The notes beneath the pieces are model-generated. The model had not been told where the DNA came from, did not search any database, and saw nothing but the letters and a program-made list of their open reading frames with translations. A stretch of 64,000 nt of DNA from Apricaphanius iberus. Its lineage: Eukaryota; Chordata; Actinopteri; Cyprinodontiformes; Aphaniidae. Shown here one piece after another: positions 1 through 9,049 of this stretch. Every line of letters starts with the position of its first letter. The stretch's first letter is position 1. The DNA is taken from the NCBI GenBank assembly GCA_028564705.1, contig JAPXFQ010001677.1, positions 124,001-188,000 of the forward strand, in the 5' to 3' direction. The position numbers and the translations under genes are program-made.

Positions 1-69
1 AAAAAAAAAAGTTTAAGTTTGACCAAAACATGACTTTCTTCGGTACAAGTGTAGTGTTTTACACACTAG

Positions 70-385
70 AAGGAGGGGAGGGGGGAAGGGAGGGGTTTCT
101 TTTTGTCTGCCAGCTTCATCGTGTGCTGCAACAACATGATAAATGTGTAGTTTTATGCTTGGGGCGGCGAGGAACAGCGCCCTTGCTATCTAACCAATGG
201 CGCTCTAATAGGGTATCAAAACGTCACTACATATCATTAACTCAACCAATCAGAGACGCGTAATGTTAACTCTCTGATGGGCGCCTGGCATCAGTGCCCA
301 TCAGAGATTTAACTTTGACTTTTTGGTGTGTTAAAGTGTCCGCGAGACCCGACGGGCGGAGCCAGTCTTTCTTGACAAGTTGACA
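70..385 (+). promoter_or_regulatory. promoter-like region with CCAAT boxes, hairpin and G-quadruplex motif
   Basis: Directly upstream of the ATG at 386. Two plus-strand CCAAT boxes stand at 194-198 and 246-250, each in NF-Y-like context. Four G-runs at 74-95 (4, 6, 3 and 4 G, with 1-2 nt loops) fit a G-quadruplex. A hairpin spans 265-313 with an 18-position stem (one mismatch) and a 13-nt loop. No TATA box is evident. This stretch is richer in C and G than the AT-rich DNA around it. Promoter function is inferred from these motifs and the following exon. Confidence 0.4.
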
Positions 386-570
386 ATGGCGGCGGCATAC
401 GAGACAGAGACCATGCAATCTCTTCTTCAAAATCCATTTGAAAAAAGACCACTGGCTGAAAAGCTTAAAATAAAAGAAACGGGACCGGACCAGCCACAAA
501 TTAACATCAGACAGCAGGTGAAAGACAAGGAAGCGTCTTATAACACGAGTAGAAAGCGGCGTATTTATAG
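386..570 (+). CDS. possible first exon of a ZMYM1/TTF-type, hAT-related protein
   Basis: Open frame from an ATG in good context (ACAATGG) to a candidate donor AG|GTACAG at 571. It encodes about 61 residues starting MAAAYETETMQSLL. The segment NPFEKRPLAEKLKIKETGPD followed by QPQINIRQQ resembles the N-terminal lead-in of fish zinc finger MYM-type 1-like / TTF-type proteins (NPF...K...G.P.P...I), which are hAT-transposase relatives. The next exon should carry the TTF zinc finger (WL..C pattern), but I see no such sequence downstream; a hAT-like non-autonomous copy begins about 80 bp later. It may be a truncated domesticated or transposon gene. It is opposite in strand to tspan9. The assignment rests on remembered family patterns and is uncertain. 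Confidence 0.4.
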
Positions 571-639
571 GTACAGTATATTGAATTAGGCATTTTGGGT
601 CACTGTATAGCTTGAGTACATTTCATAGTAAGGTATCGC

Positions 640-1592
640 TGCGTTACAAATGCACATTATTCAGTAAAAGTGATGTTTTCTGACTTAAATTATTGCTAAC
701 TGATTAGCAGAAGTAGCTTTTTAGTCTAGACAACGCTACTTCACAATAAGAGCATGTACTGTTTATACTGATGACTTGGATAGTTTGTCTGCTGAGTGTT
801 TACGTTTTGGGAAACAGTAAATTGTGACATTTTATTACTAAGTCTATATTACGTTTGATTTATTTAATATTTAAAACAGCTGCTGATATTCAAATATTAA
901 GTTTATTCATATATTTTGGTTATTTCTACCTTGCATTAATTCTTATTTCATATGAGATCACACATATCACCTCCCTCCTCGCATCTATATCAGCCAAATC
1001 TGTATCAGCAGCTGTTTGGAAATAATAAAGAACAGCAGAAATATAACAGCCTTTTCTCCATCATATCTTCTCATACTCTGAATGGCTTTAAGTGGAGCTC
1101 TGGCAGTTTCTCCCAGTATGAACAGAGTGATCCCAGTCTGAACCAGAACCTCTATAGACAGCTCAGTGTTTCCTCCTCTACAGTAGCAGTCTGTTCTAGA
1201 GAAATTGTTGAAGCCTCTGACTGAAATCATTCTGTTGTTGTAGGATAGTCCTATTAAGAGGATGATCAGGGTTGTTCAACATTAATAAGAAACCGCTTTA
1301 CATACAGAAAATGTTAGCTGGTTAGTTTGTGTTAGCAACTGCCTAAAAGATCAATATGTCAATGTATGAACATGTAGTCAATGTGTGAATATGATTGTGG
1401 AGTTGAAAAATAAATTCTACTAATCTCTATTTATAAAAAAAGAGCTATGGTAATTGGATTTCTCCTTTTATTCTAAAAAGTGTAGTTTTTTTAGTCTTAT
1501 TTAGGAATGCTAATTAGTCTGAGTTAATTCACAGCTATCCCTTAATTAAGTAAAAAAAAATATCGTTTGACAACCCTAATATCTAGCCATCA
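640..1592. mobile_element. hAT-like non-autonomous element (same family as 47.9-48.75 kb)
   Basis: The stretch from about 670 to 950 and again 1380-1592 aligns by eye with 48275-48750: shared order of TGATGTTTTC.GACTTAAATTA, AGAAGTAGCT, CTTCACAATAAGAGCAT, AATTGTGACATT.., and a TAGTTTTTTT end region. The right end reads TTTGACAACCCTAA, which mirrors GGGCTGTCAAAA near 47922. About 300 bp at 1000-1370 has no counterpart in the other copy. Boundaries are approximate. Confidence 0.55.
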
Positions 1593-1788
1593 TCATAGCC
1601 CCCCGGGAGAAAATTCCACCAGCCGCCACTGTCGCCTACCACTTTGTGGCTACGCTGGCGTACCCTATGTCGCTATAGTATGACTAACAGCTGACTGTGG
1701 AATATTTAACATCCTAACTAATTGAAAAGGGTGCATATAGAATGGGGTGGGGTGGGAGAATTCACGTTCATAAGTAGCATAAACTCAC

Positions 1789-1925
1789 CATCTTGCCCCA
1801 TAACAGCAGATACGTCACTCCCTGCTTTATCCTAATTGAGGTTGTCTTTATAAAAAGTGTGACTGGGGTCATACAGGATTGAGTGCTTCTCCACTTCAAT
1901 GATCAACCGGTCGTCGTCATTGATG
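1789..1925 (-). pseudogene. MADF-domain remnant (Harbinger-type accessory gene)
   Basis: The minus-strand frame gives INDDDRLIIEVEKHSILYDP, then SHTFYKDNLN, a stop, then DKAGSDVSAVMGQD. This is the pattern of a MADF DNA-binding domain (LI..VE..P.LYD......Y.D...K..AW..I...MG). The usual Trp is Gly and a TAG stop interrupts it, so this copy is broken. A consensus donor (GATG|GTGAGT) ends the exon at 1789. MADF/Myb-like proteins are commonly encoded by PIF/Harbinger elements in fish, so decayed transposon DNA is the likely source; the surrounding 1600-2500 may belong to the same element, but no transposase is recognisable. Confidence 0.5.
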
Positions 1926-2665
1926 AAACACAAATGAGACCCTCCCACGAGGTACTGACTTCTCACCGGGCCGCACAGGTAGTGAACTCTTTTTTACTAA
2001 AGCAACGGGAAAGCAGGACGTTTCTTTTATTTGAAAATGTCCGGACGCCGAGCCGTCTGATTTCCTGTCTTCCCCTATCCAAAATGTCGTAATGTACACG
2101 TTTCAGAGGCGTACTGCGTAGAAAATAGGACTGCCGCATATATTAAGAAAAGTGCTGCGACATGACGCTCCAGTGACGGAGCAAACTCGTGCTGCTTTCG
2201 CCTCCGGTGAACAGGATTATATTGACTACAGCGGTGGCTAACAGTATGACGTGCTGCTGATGTAACATGCTGCTGACACGTCCGGTGGAAAGGAGAGGTA
2301 ACACCTTTAAGTCTTTTGTGCTTTTACAGCTGCTCAAGGGTGCATTATTCAGTTCCTAAAGGGGTTCTCTTCTCATCTTTTTATGTACAGGTGTGATGCC
2401 TGCTTCTAAATTTTCCTGGCATTTAACTTAATTCATTCTTGTCTTTCCAGGTAAAATATTCCTTTTTGCCAACTGCTGCAACAGAAGATCAGCCCCGCAT
2501 GTTTTGCGAATGACAGATGGAGAGGGATTCTGTTTTGTTTTTTAAAAAGCTTTTGGACTCTTTGGCAATGTAGATATCATTTTAAACAGTCGTGATTCCA
2601 ACCTTTTGCGATTGTGTAGAGGATTTGATGTGTGAAAGGTTGTGGATCACATTTAAAGAGTTGCT

Positions 2666-2738
2666 TGAGCTAGCCAGGAGTTGAACCTGGAATCTTCTGA
2701 TCCGTAGTCAGACGCGTTGTCCATTGCGCCACTAGCTC
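2666..2738 (-). tRNA. tRNA-Arg (anticodon ACG)
   Basis: 73-nt tRNA gene read from 2738 down to 2666. The acceptor stem is a perfect 7 bp (GAGCTAG with CTAGCTC) with discriminator A. The D arm is GCGC...GCGT, the anticodon loop CTACGGA carries ACG (A34 becoming inosine), and the T arm is CCAGG-TTCAACT-CCTGG. Internal promoter A box (TGGCGCAATGG) and B box (GGTTCAACTCC) both fit the Pol III consensus. It closely resembles vertebrate tRNA-Arg-ACG. No run of four T follows within about 60 nt downstream (the nearest is TTT), so termination may be inefficient. It lies 124 bp from a tRNA-Met gene on the same strand. Confidence 0.95.
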
Positions 2739-2862
2739 CTCTGCATTGGCACACAATTCATTGTGTCTCTTACAACTCATTGTCATGGTGTCACACCATG
2801 AGTGACAAAGTACAGCAGTGAACCAGGACGTGCAACTTTTGAACATTAAAAGAGAAAACAGA

Positions 2863-2935
2863 TGCCCCGTGTGAGGGTTGAACTCACGACCTCCAGATTA
2901 TGTGACTGACGCGCTGCCAACTGCGCCAACGAGGC
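2863..2935 (-). tRNA. tRNA-Met elongator (anticodon CAT) with A33
   Basis: 73-nt gene read from 2935 to 2863. Acceptor GCCTCGT pairs with ACGGGGC (one G-T pair), discriminator A; D stem GCGC/GCGC; anticodon stem TCAGT/TCTGG; T arm GTGAG-TTCAACC-CTCAC. The sequence matches vertebrate elongator tRNA-Met, not the initiator. The loop reads C-A-CAT-A-A: position 33, almost always U in tRNAs, is A here. U33 makes the U-turn that presents the anticodon, so this copy may decode poorly or be a pseudogene, although all stems and both promoter boxes are intact. A TTTT terminator lies 4 nt downstream (2855-2858 on the plus strand as AAAA). Confidence 0.9.
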
Positions 2936-2939
2936 CTAG

Positions 2940-4322
2940 CTGTACTGCTTGCACAGATCCAAAACCACAATCAAGTGGTTTAAAGATTCCTGTCATGGCT
3001 GTGATTCAACACATGCAAACAGGTGACTGGCCAGTCCACCACTTCCTGGATACGCATTCTAAGTCTTTCAAAAAACTTGTAACTTTCTCTCTCAAGCGGT
3101 TTGAGGAAACTACAAACTTTTGGAATTGCCCAATTTTTTGCGGGTTCTTTAAATGACCAGTAACATTTGGACATAAACAGTTGACCAGCACTTTGTAATT
3201 TAAATTTCCAATCCTCTTAGGTAAGTATCATCATTGTGCAATTAAAAGATGTTTTGCAAAGAAAATACTTTTCAAAAGATGAAACAAACTTTTCTTCAGA
3301 TTAAACAAAGACTTCCAAAGAACCTAAACTGTTCTATAGTCTGGTGGACCAGAGTGTCATTAATCTTCCAGTAGGAAGAGCTCTGCTTCTTTTGTTAGTC
3401 ATATTAAAGTGTAAGAATGCAGCTAACTGTATATTTGTGGAACCAGTTATTGGCAGCGCTAGGAGGCAGTTTAGCAGATTCATAAGCTGAATTCTTTCTA
3501 GGTTTGTTTTTAACCATCAGTCAGAGAATAAGGTGAATTTCTTTATATTCTCACTTAAAATAAATTTGATACAAAAGAGGCTTTGTAAACTTATAAGTAT
3601 TTTCTTTAAACTCTGTGTAGATATGATTATCACCTGCTTAAAACATCAATCAAATCCTTTTAAAAATAATAATTTCATCTTTCCTATCGCCTGTGTGGTT
3701 CTGACACTTTGTTTTACTTAAACTTGCCCTTTCACATAGCAAACATATCATTTTCCTCTTCACTGACAATGTGCTTAGGGTTGTGTCATGTCTGGTGAAG
3801 ATTAATATCTCATTGGATGTGTTATTGAAATACAGACTCAGAAATAAGCTCTCCTGCTGTTTGCCATGCCTGTGAGGATTTGCTAACAAGAGAGAGAGAG
3901 ACCAGGAGACTTCAGATATGAGGTAATTATGGCTGAGAAAGAAAAATGACGCATCGCTGAAATACTGTATGCTGTTTTCACAGCATCACAGTAAAAAAAT
4001 AAATAAATCAAGACAAAGAGATCACAGTTTCTTTTATAGTTAATATGTCGTTCATTGGAGAGAGAAAAGGCATGTGTATTTTTAAAATGGGAGCACAAGA
4101 GAGAAAGCTCTTTCCAAAAAAGCAAGGTGCTTTCAGCCATTCACTTCTTCCTGTGCTAATAGAAAATAGGATTTTATCCTTTTAGAACGTGTCAAAGGCT
4201 GACGCACAAATCCTCGGAATTCAGCGATAAAGAATCACAGTTGGGAAGTCAGCCTGGTGTCTAAATAAGAAAATAGAGTACATGGGTTTTGTAGGTCAAC
4301 TTTTGACCTGTAAATATTCCTA
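2940..4322. other. intronic or intergenic DNA, nothing recognised
   Basis: AT-rich sequence with many stops in all frames. Open frames up to about 90 codons here show no family motif. No repeat ends or splice-bounded exon were recognised. Confidence 0.5.
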
Positions 4323-4326
4323 TTAA

Positions 4327-4715
4327 AGGAAAAGTACAGTTTTTTTATAACTTGGACCTTATTTATAGCATGCATTATGTTCATCTACTCACTCTAACGA
4401 GTTTTGAGCCACTTGAAGTCCTTCGGGAGAAGTTTATATCCATTGCGATCAGCATATATCCATATAATAGGGGTTGATGGGGCAACCAGCGTGCAGCCTC
4501 CAAATAAAGTATTATCTACCACAAAACTCCTTCATTTCACCAATAATTTGTTATGAATCACTAGCACTATTCCCCCTTAAGTTCAGAGCATCTCAGAGGT
4601 GCTTTGCTGTTGTCATCTGGGGGTTTTAGAGGCTTTTAAACCAACCGATTCCAACTTGCACTTAAAGGCGATTTCAATGACGTAGCAGATATCCGCGATT
4701 GCAGCTGTAGTCAGA
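4327..4715 (+). mobile_element. half copy of the TTAA-target element (same family as 10084-10994)
   Basis: Begins at TTAA (4323-4326) followed by AGGAAAAGTACAG. It follows the left half of the 10-kb element: ACTTGGACCTTAT, CTTGAAGTCCTTC.GGAGAAG, ATATCCATATAATAGGG, CACAAAACTCCTTCATTTCACCAAT. The later part (CACTATTCCCCCTTAAGTTCAG.GCAT) matches the reverse complement of the right arm of that element. No second terminus was found, so the copy looks truncated. Confidence 0.7.
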
Positions 4716-4799
4716 GAAGGTTGCAGAAAGAAAGCCTGTGGAAGCTGAACTTAGTCCTCTTGCTTATTTTGTTAGTACTTGGTTATTTTGTTAGTGCAA

Positions 4800-5140
4800 T
4801 TTGGATGTAACCCATTGTAACTCTGGAGGAGTCGCATACATCCTCTGCTCAGGTGGGAGAATCCGTCAACCACAGAAAATCTGACTTTTGATCACAGAGT
4901 GGCGAGAAGAACGCTCTTGCTTAATGTGATTCATAATACTGTAGGTCCATTTGCAGTTTGCTACAACAAATATCCACCCTATGGTGAAACGTGGTGGTGG
5001 GGGGGTCATGCTGTGGGACAGGGAAGCTGGTCAGAGTGGACGAGAAGAGAAGCTGTTAAAGCCTGCAGAAGATCCTCACTGAACAACTCTAGCCTGTGTG
5101 GTAGAACGGTCTAGTCAAAGTCCAGACCTATATATGACCA
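4800..5140 (+). mobile_element. Tc1-like transposase fragment
   Basis: Decayed Tc1/mariner sequence on the plus strand. AGAGTGGCGAGAAGAA, then YNKYPPYGET before a G-rich GGTGGTGGGGGGGTCATGCTGTGGG (the GGGSIMLWG region, frame-damaged), then GGGAAGCTGGTCAGAGTGGA, GCCTGCAGAAGA and GTCAAAGTCCAGACCTA (the QSPDLN region) come in the same order as in teleost Tc1 transposases, with deletions between them. Confidence 0.75.
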
Positions 5141-5144
5141 AACA

Positions 5145-6769
5145 TCCAATATCCATGGATGTACTTCATTCAGGCGAACTTAAGTTGCGTCAGATTTCTA
5201 TATGTAAAAAAAGCTGAAAACCATACTTCAATTTCCTTTCACAAATTAGCTCTACCTTACGATGTTTTGTGGTTGTTTGAGCAACAAAATATGAAAACCC
5301 TAAAGGGATGTGAACCCATTTTCAAAGACAATGAATGAGGTCAGACAGAAAAATTTTAAATATTTGTTTTTAAGGCTGCAAGGGAGTAAAATCTGTAAGC
5401 AGAAGAGACATAAATGTTACAGGGAATTTGGTCAATCTAACTTCTACAATCACAAAACAAATTTAAAGCACCCTCTTAATACCTTCGAAATACGAGCTGC
5501 ATCATTCCATGTTGCAACGCTCTTTCTCCTTGTGTCTCGCAATGATGTAGAGGAAGTGCATCTGCACCTCAGGCTGCTGGTCTTACCATATCTGCCGCTC
5601 TGCAGGAAAATTAGATGATGCGCTGCATCATTAATCTCTGCCTTGTACTTTGGTTCCATCTTTTATCATCTGCTCCCCATACAGGGCTATATGTGATGTT
5701 GCTCACTCATTACTGACTTCTCCCGCTACCGCAGTCACAAGAGAGCAGCCCCGTAAACCTCCTCGAAGTAAAGAAAGGGGACTCGGCACATCTTCCATTT
5801 CCTGCATCTTTGTTAAAATTCTGAAATGAAACCTAACGATCCAGATTTCTGCTAACGAGAGTCAAAGACAGATGTTTGAATGCAACAATGACCTATTTAT
5901 CTCCAACAAAACAAAGGAGATTAAACAAATTTATCTTGCATTATATCAGGAGGTAAACCAACTTCTTGACCAAAGCCTGGCAACATCCAGTTCTTTTTTT
6001 CAGTAATTATCCTTGAAAGTTGCCGAAGGGCATCAGTACAATATTTCATGTGTGGCAAGTGTTGACAAAGGCCTGAGACACAGTTCACGGTTCTCATTAC
6101 AAAGATAAGCTGGTGCTTTGCTGCAGGCTCACCGTGTCTGCGCTCTGCAGCACAGGACAGCACATTCATCATGGAGGTCCGATGGGTTCAGGCCGACCAG
6201 CCGGGAAAACTCACCGAACGGACAAAAGGAGACTTAAAAAAGAGGAGGGAAAACAGGTGAATAATATAGAATCACTGGCCACTGCTTGTTGACACAATGA
6301 GCCAATCACAGAGCAACTAGTTCATGTGTTCTTGTAGATGTAGGGAAGAGAACCTGCTGATTTGCTGTGATCTTCAATCAACCATCTCTCAGGTGAGTCA
6401 GAGCGGTGCGGACACAAACACCTGGTTGATATAAGTGCAGAATGGCTGACTGTACAGTCCAATATTACTTACAACTAAGGCTGGACGACGTTATCTTCGT
6501 CAGATATGGACATTAAAATGTAATATCGGAAATGATCTGTATTGGCTTTTAGTTTCTTAAAAACGTGGCTTTTAAACCTTAGTTTCATGCACATAGCCTT
6601 TCTACATCCCACGGCTGGAACATTATGCGCTTTTTTTCTTGATTCAACTTTCATGTACGTATATATTATATGTCATTGGAAAGCTAAGATTCTTGTTATT
6701 CCAATGATGTAAGTCAATAATACATACTACTGTAGACATTTATTTAATGCGCGGAAGCAGGGGGCTCTA
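5145..6769. other. no recognised gene or repeat
   Basis: Mixed-composition sequence. Open frames up to about 100 codons (for example 5310-5618) have no recognisable motif. Part of 6475-6760 (GGCTGGACGACGTTATC...) resembles the ends of fish DNA elements but could not be delimited. Confidence 0.4.
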
Positions 6770-6980
6770 TACCCTGGACAGGTCGCCAGTCCATCACAAG
6801 GCAACAAAGACAACCACAAGCACACACTCATACATTAGGGCAATTTAGAGACACAAATTAACCCAACAGTCATGTCAGTCATGTGCAGAGGGAGAACATG
6901 AAAACCCCATGAATTAAGACCCCAGGCCAGGATTCGAACCAAGGATCTTCTTGCTACCAACTGCTCCACTGTGCAGCCCA
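6770..6980 (-). mobile_element. tRNA-derived SINE with L2-like tail
   Basis: On the minus strand it starts in a tRNA-like head: GGGCTGCACAGTGGAGCAGT and, further on, a B box GGTTCGAATCC. The conserved teleost SINE body follows (GTTTTCATGTTCTCC, GTTAATTTGTGTCTCTAAATTG, GTGATGGACTGGCGACCTGTCC). It ends inside the body, without the ATGG tail seen in the shorter copies at 40.2, 47.3 and 51.6 kb. Confidence 0.75.
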
Positions 6981-8096
6981 GTTTCAGATACCTTTCCCCC
7001 AAAAAATAATAAAAAAAACCGAGTAAGTGTATGGAGACAGCGTAAAGGAAACTGTCGGTCGTTTGTCACTACTCACATAAACAGAATAGAAACGTGGCTT
7101 TCACCACCTGTCCACAAAGACAACAGCAATAAAAGACATTTGGCTGAAATAACCAGATGGTGTTTGAGCTCTTTTTGCTCTGCTTTACCCCAGATTGCTA
7201 AGCACACCGGATCCCACAGCAGACGAATATAGTATTCCAGTGGGAGAACCCCTGAGCTCCAGATCTGGAGACAAGGTAGGTAGGAGAGAGCAGGTCCTCT
7301 GGGACCCGTCATAGGACCCAATATTTTTCACCGGATTCCAGGACGGAGAGGACGGCTCTAAAAAAAAAAAAAAACAGCCGGACGCTAATCTGATTTCAGA
7401 GACTGAAACGTTTCACCGGACTGACAATGTAGGTTGCCCCTGGCATTCAGACGGCTGGTAAAAATGACCTGCTTCTGGAGTAGCTGCGTATCATAGCAAA
7501 CATCAGGTTGTTAAAAGTATCAGAGTCGGATTCACAGGAACTCAGAGAATAATTACCCTACTCTGCAGGTTGCTCGGTGCAGACATTACGATTCTGGACC
7601 AAATAAAAAGCACAGCCCATCTGTGAAACGTCGGATCCCAGATGGCCTACAGTAGACGGAGCATGTTGAAATATAACCAAGTACAAACTCTGGAATAACG
7701 GTAGCCTAGCCTGTTGTGGGTCTACAGACAGGAGAGCTCGATAAGCGAACTTAAGAGAAAGTTATGAGATTAACAGGAAATTCTTCTACTTTGATTAGTT
7801 TGGCAACTTTAGACGGACTAAGCACTTGGCAGCTTGTGATAAGTGACAGTTTACACATTCAGCTGTCGAAGAGCAACGTTATCATTCAAAGTCATATGCT
7901 CCAACGTGCTCTCCAGTCACAAACGTGTTCTGCTGGGATTTTCAGAGCTGCTTCTCAATCATGTGTGAGGATTCACGTCTGGCAGCTGACAAATATGTGC
8001 AAAGAGGTCTGCCAATGTGTGCTCCATGAAAATAGCTCGTCTATAGTACCAAGATGTTAAAGAATGTGTTATGATGAGTTTTTCCTGTTATATTAT
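6981..8096. other. no recognised gene or repeat
   Basis: Contains a short poly-A tract near 7362. Open frames of 80-98 codons (for example 7764-8060) lack recognisable motifs. Confidence 0.4.
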
Positions 8097-8330
8097 GGTA
8101 AATGGACTGAACTTATATAGCGCTTTTCTAGTCTTACTGACCACTCAAAGCGCTTTACATTGAAGCCACATTCACCCATTCACACTCGCATTCATACACC
8201 GACACCCAACATGGCTTGGTAGGACAATGTAGAATTTGGGGGTTAAGTGCCTTGCCCAGGGGCGCATCGACATGTGACTGGAGGAAGCTGGAATCGAACC
8301 TACGACCCTCTGATTGCAAGCTAACTACTT
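8097..8330 (+). mobile_element. interspersed teleost repeat (TAAATGG / TATATAGCGCTTTTCTAGTC family)
   Basis: Shows the diagnostic order of a very common fish repeat: TAAATGGACTGAACTTATATAGCG, CTAGTCTTACTGACCACTCAAAGCGCTTTACA, CACATTCACCCATTCACAC, GGGGTTAAGTGCCTTGCCCA, and a tRNA-like GAATCGAACC near the end. Probably SINE-like, but its class is not established here. Confidence 0.65.
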
Positions 8331-8339
8331 GGAGTTCTT

Positions 8340-8787
8340 TTCCTTATTTATTTTAAATGATCATTTTAGTTATTTCTTTGTGTATATGTTTTAATTTAGG
8401 ACTTTAGTGTGTTGATTTTGGCTCTTCTATCTTTCCATTTTCTCCCCTTCCTGCTCTTAGATGTTTTCACTTTTCTTTTTTATTTTGTTTTGTTTTACCT
8501 TTTATTTATGTTTCCCTAGTTTATCAGTCTTCTTTAGTTCTTTATTTTCCGATTATATATTTCCCTCACCTGCATCAATTCAACAATAACTGATTCTCGG
8601 GCTTTCTCAGTCCATTCCTCACTCCTCCCTCAGCATATTTAAGCAGTTCTTGCTCAGTCGTTTCTCGCTGGATTCTTAGTTTTTCTTCCCATGGTCTGCC
8701 ATCAGTACTCTACAGCGTTTTTCTCAATAAACATCTCCCTCAACTGTATCTGCATTTGGGTCCCATCTTTTATAGCAAACCATGACA
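8340..8787 (+). mobile_element. probable solo LTR of a retroelement
   Basis: Pyrimidine-rich stretch with promoter-like CAGCATATTTAAGCAG (8632-8648), a polyadenylation-type CTCAATAAACATC (8723-8735), and a terminal CTGCATTTGGGTCCCATC...CATGACA. This layout and ending are typical of teleost LTR elements. The left boundary and target duplication could not be fixed. Confidence 0.45.
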
Positions 8788-9049
8788 GTATGTCAGTGAA
8801 GAGATTTACACTGGGGGTCATACCCTTGATTTTGCATTACCGATTAGAAGAGTTTAGTGCTTGGCATGAAAATAAAGCAACTGAGATAAAAGAAAATTAC
8901 ATTTAAGAGGATAATGATCTAGTTTTACTATGAATCACGAATTGTGCAAACTGAACTGAGGTCATTCACCACATTATTTCTAAAAAGTTGAAAACAAATT
9001 TAGCAGTTAAAATAGCAGGCTCACCTGGATTTTAATGAGGTTTTGGAAG

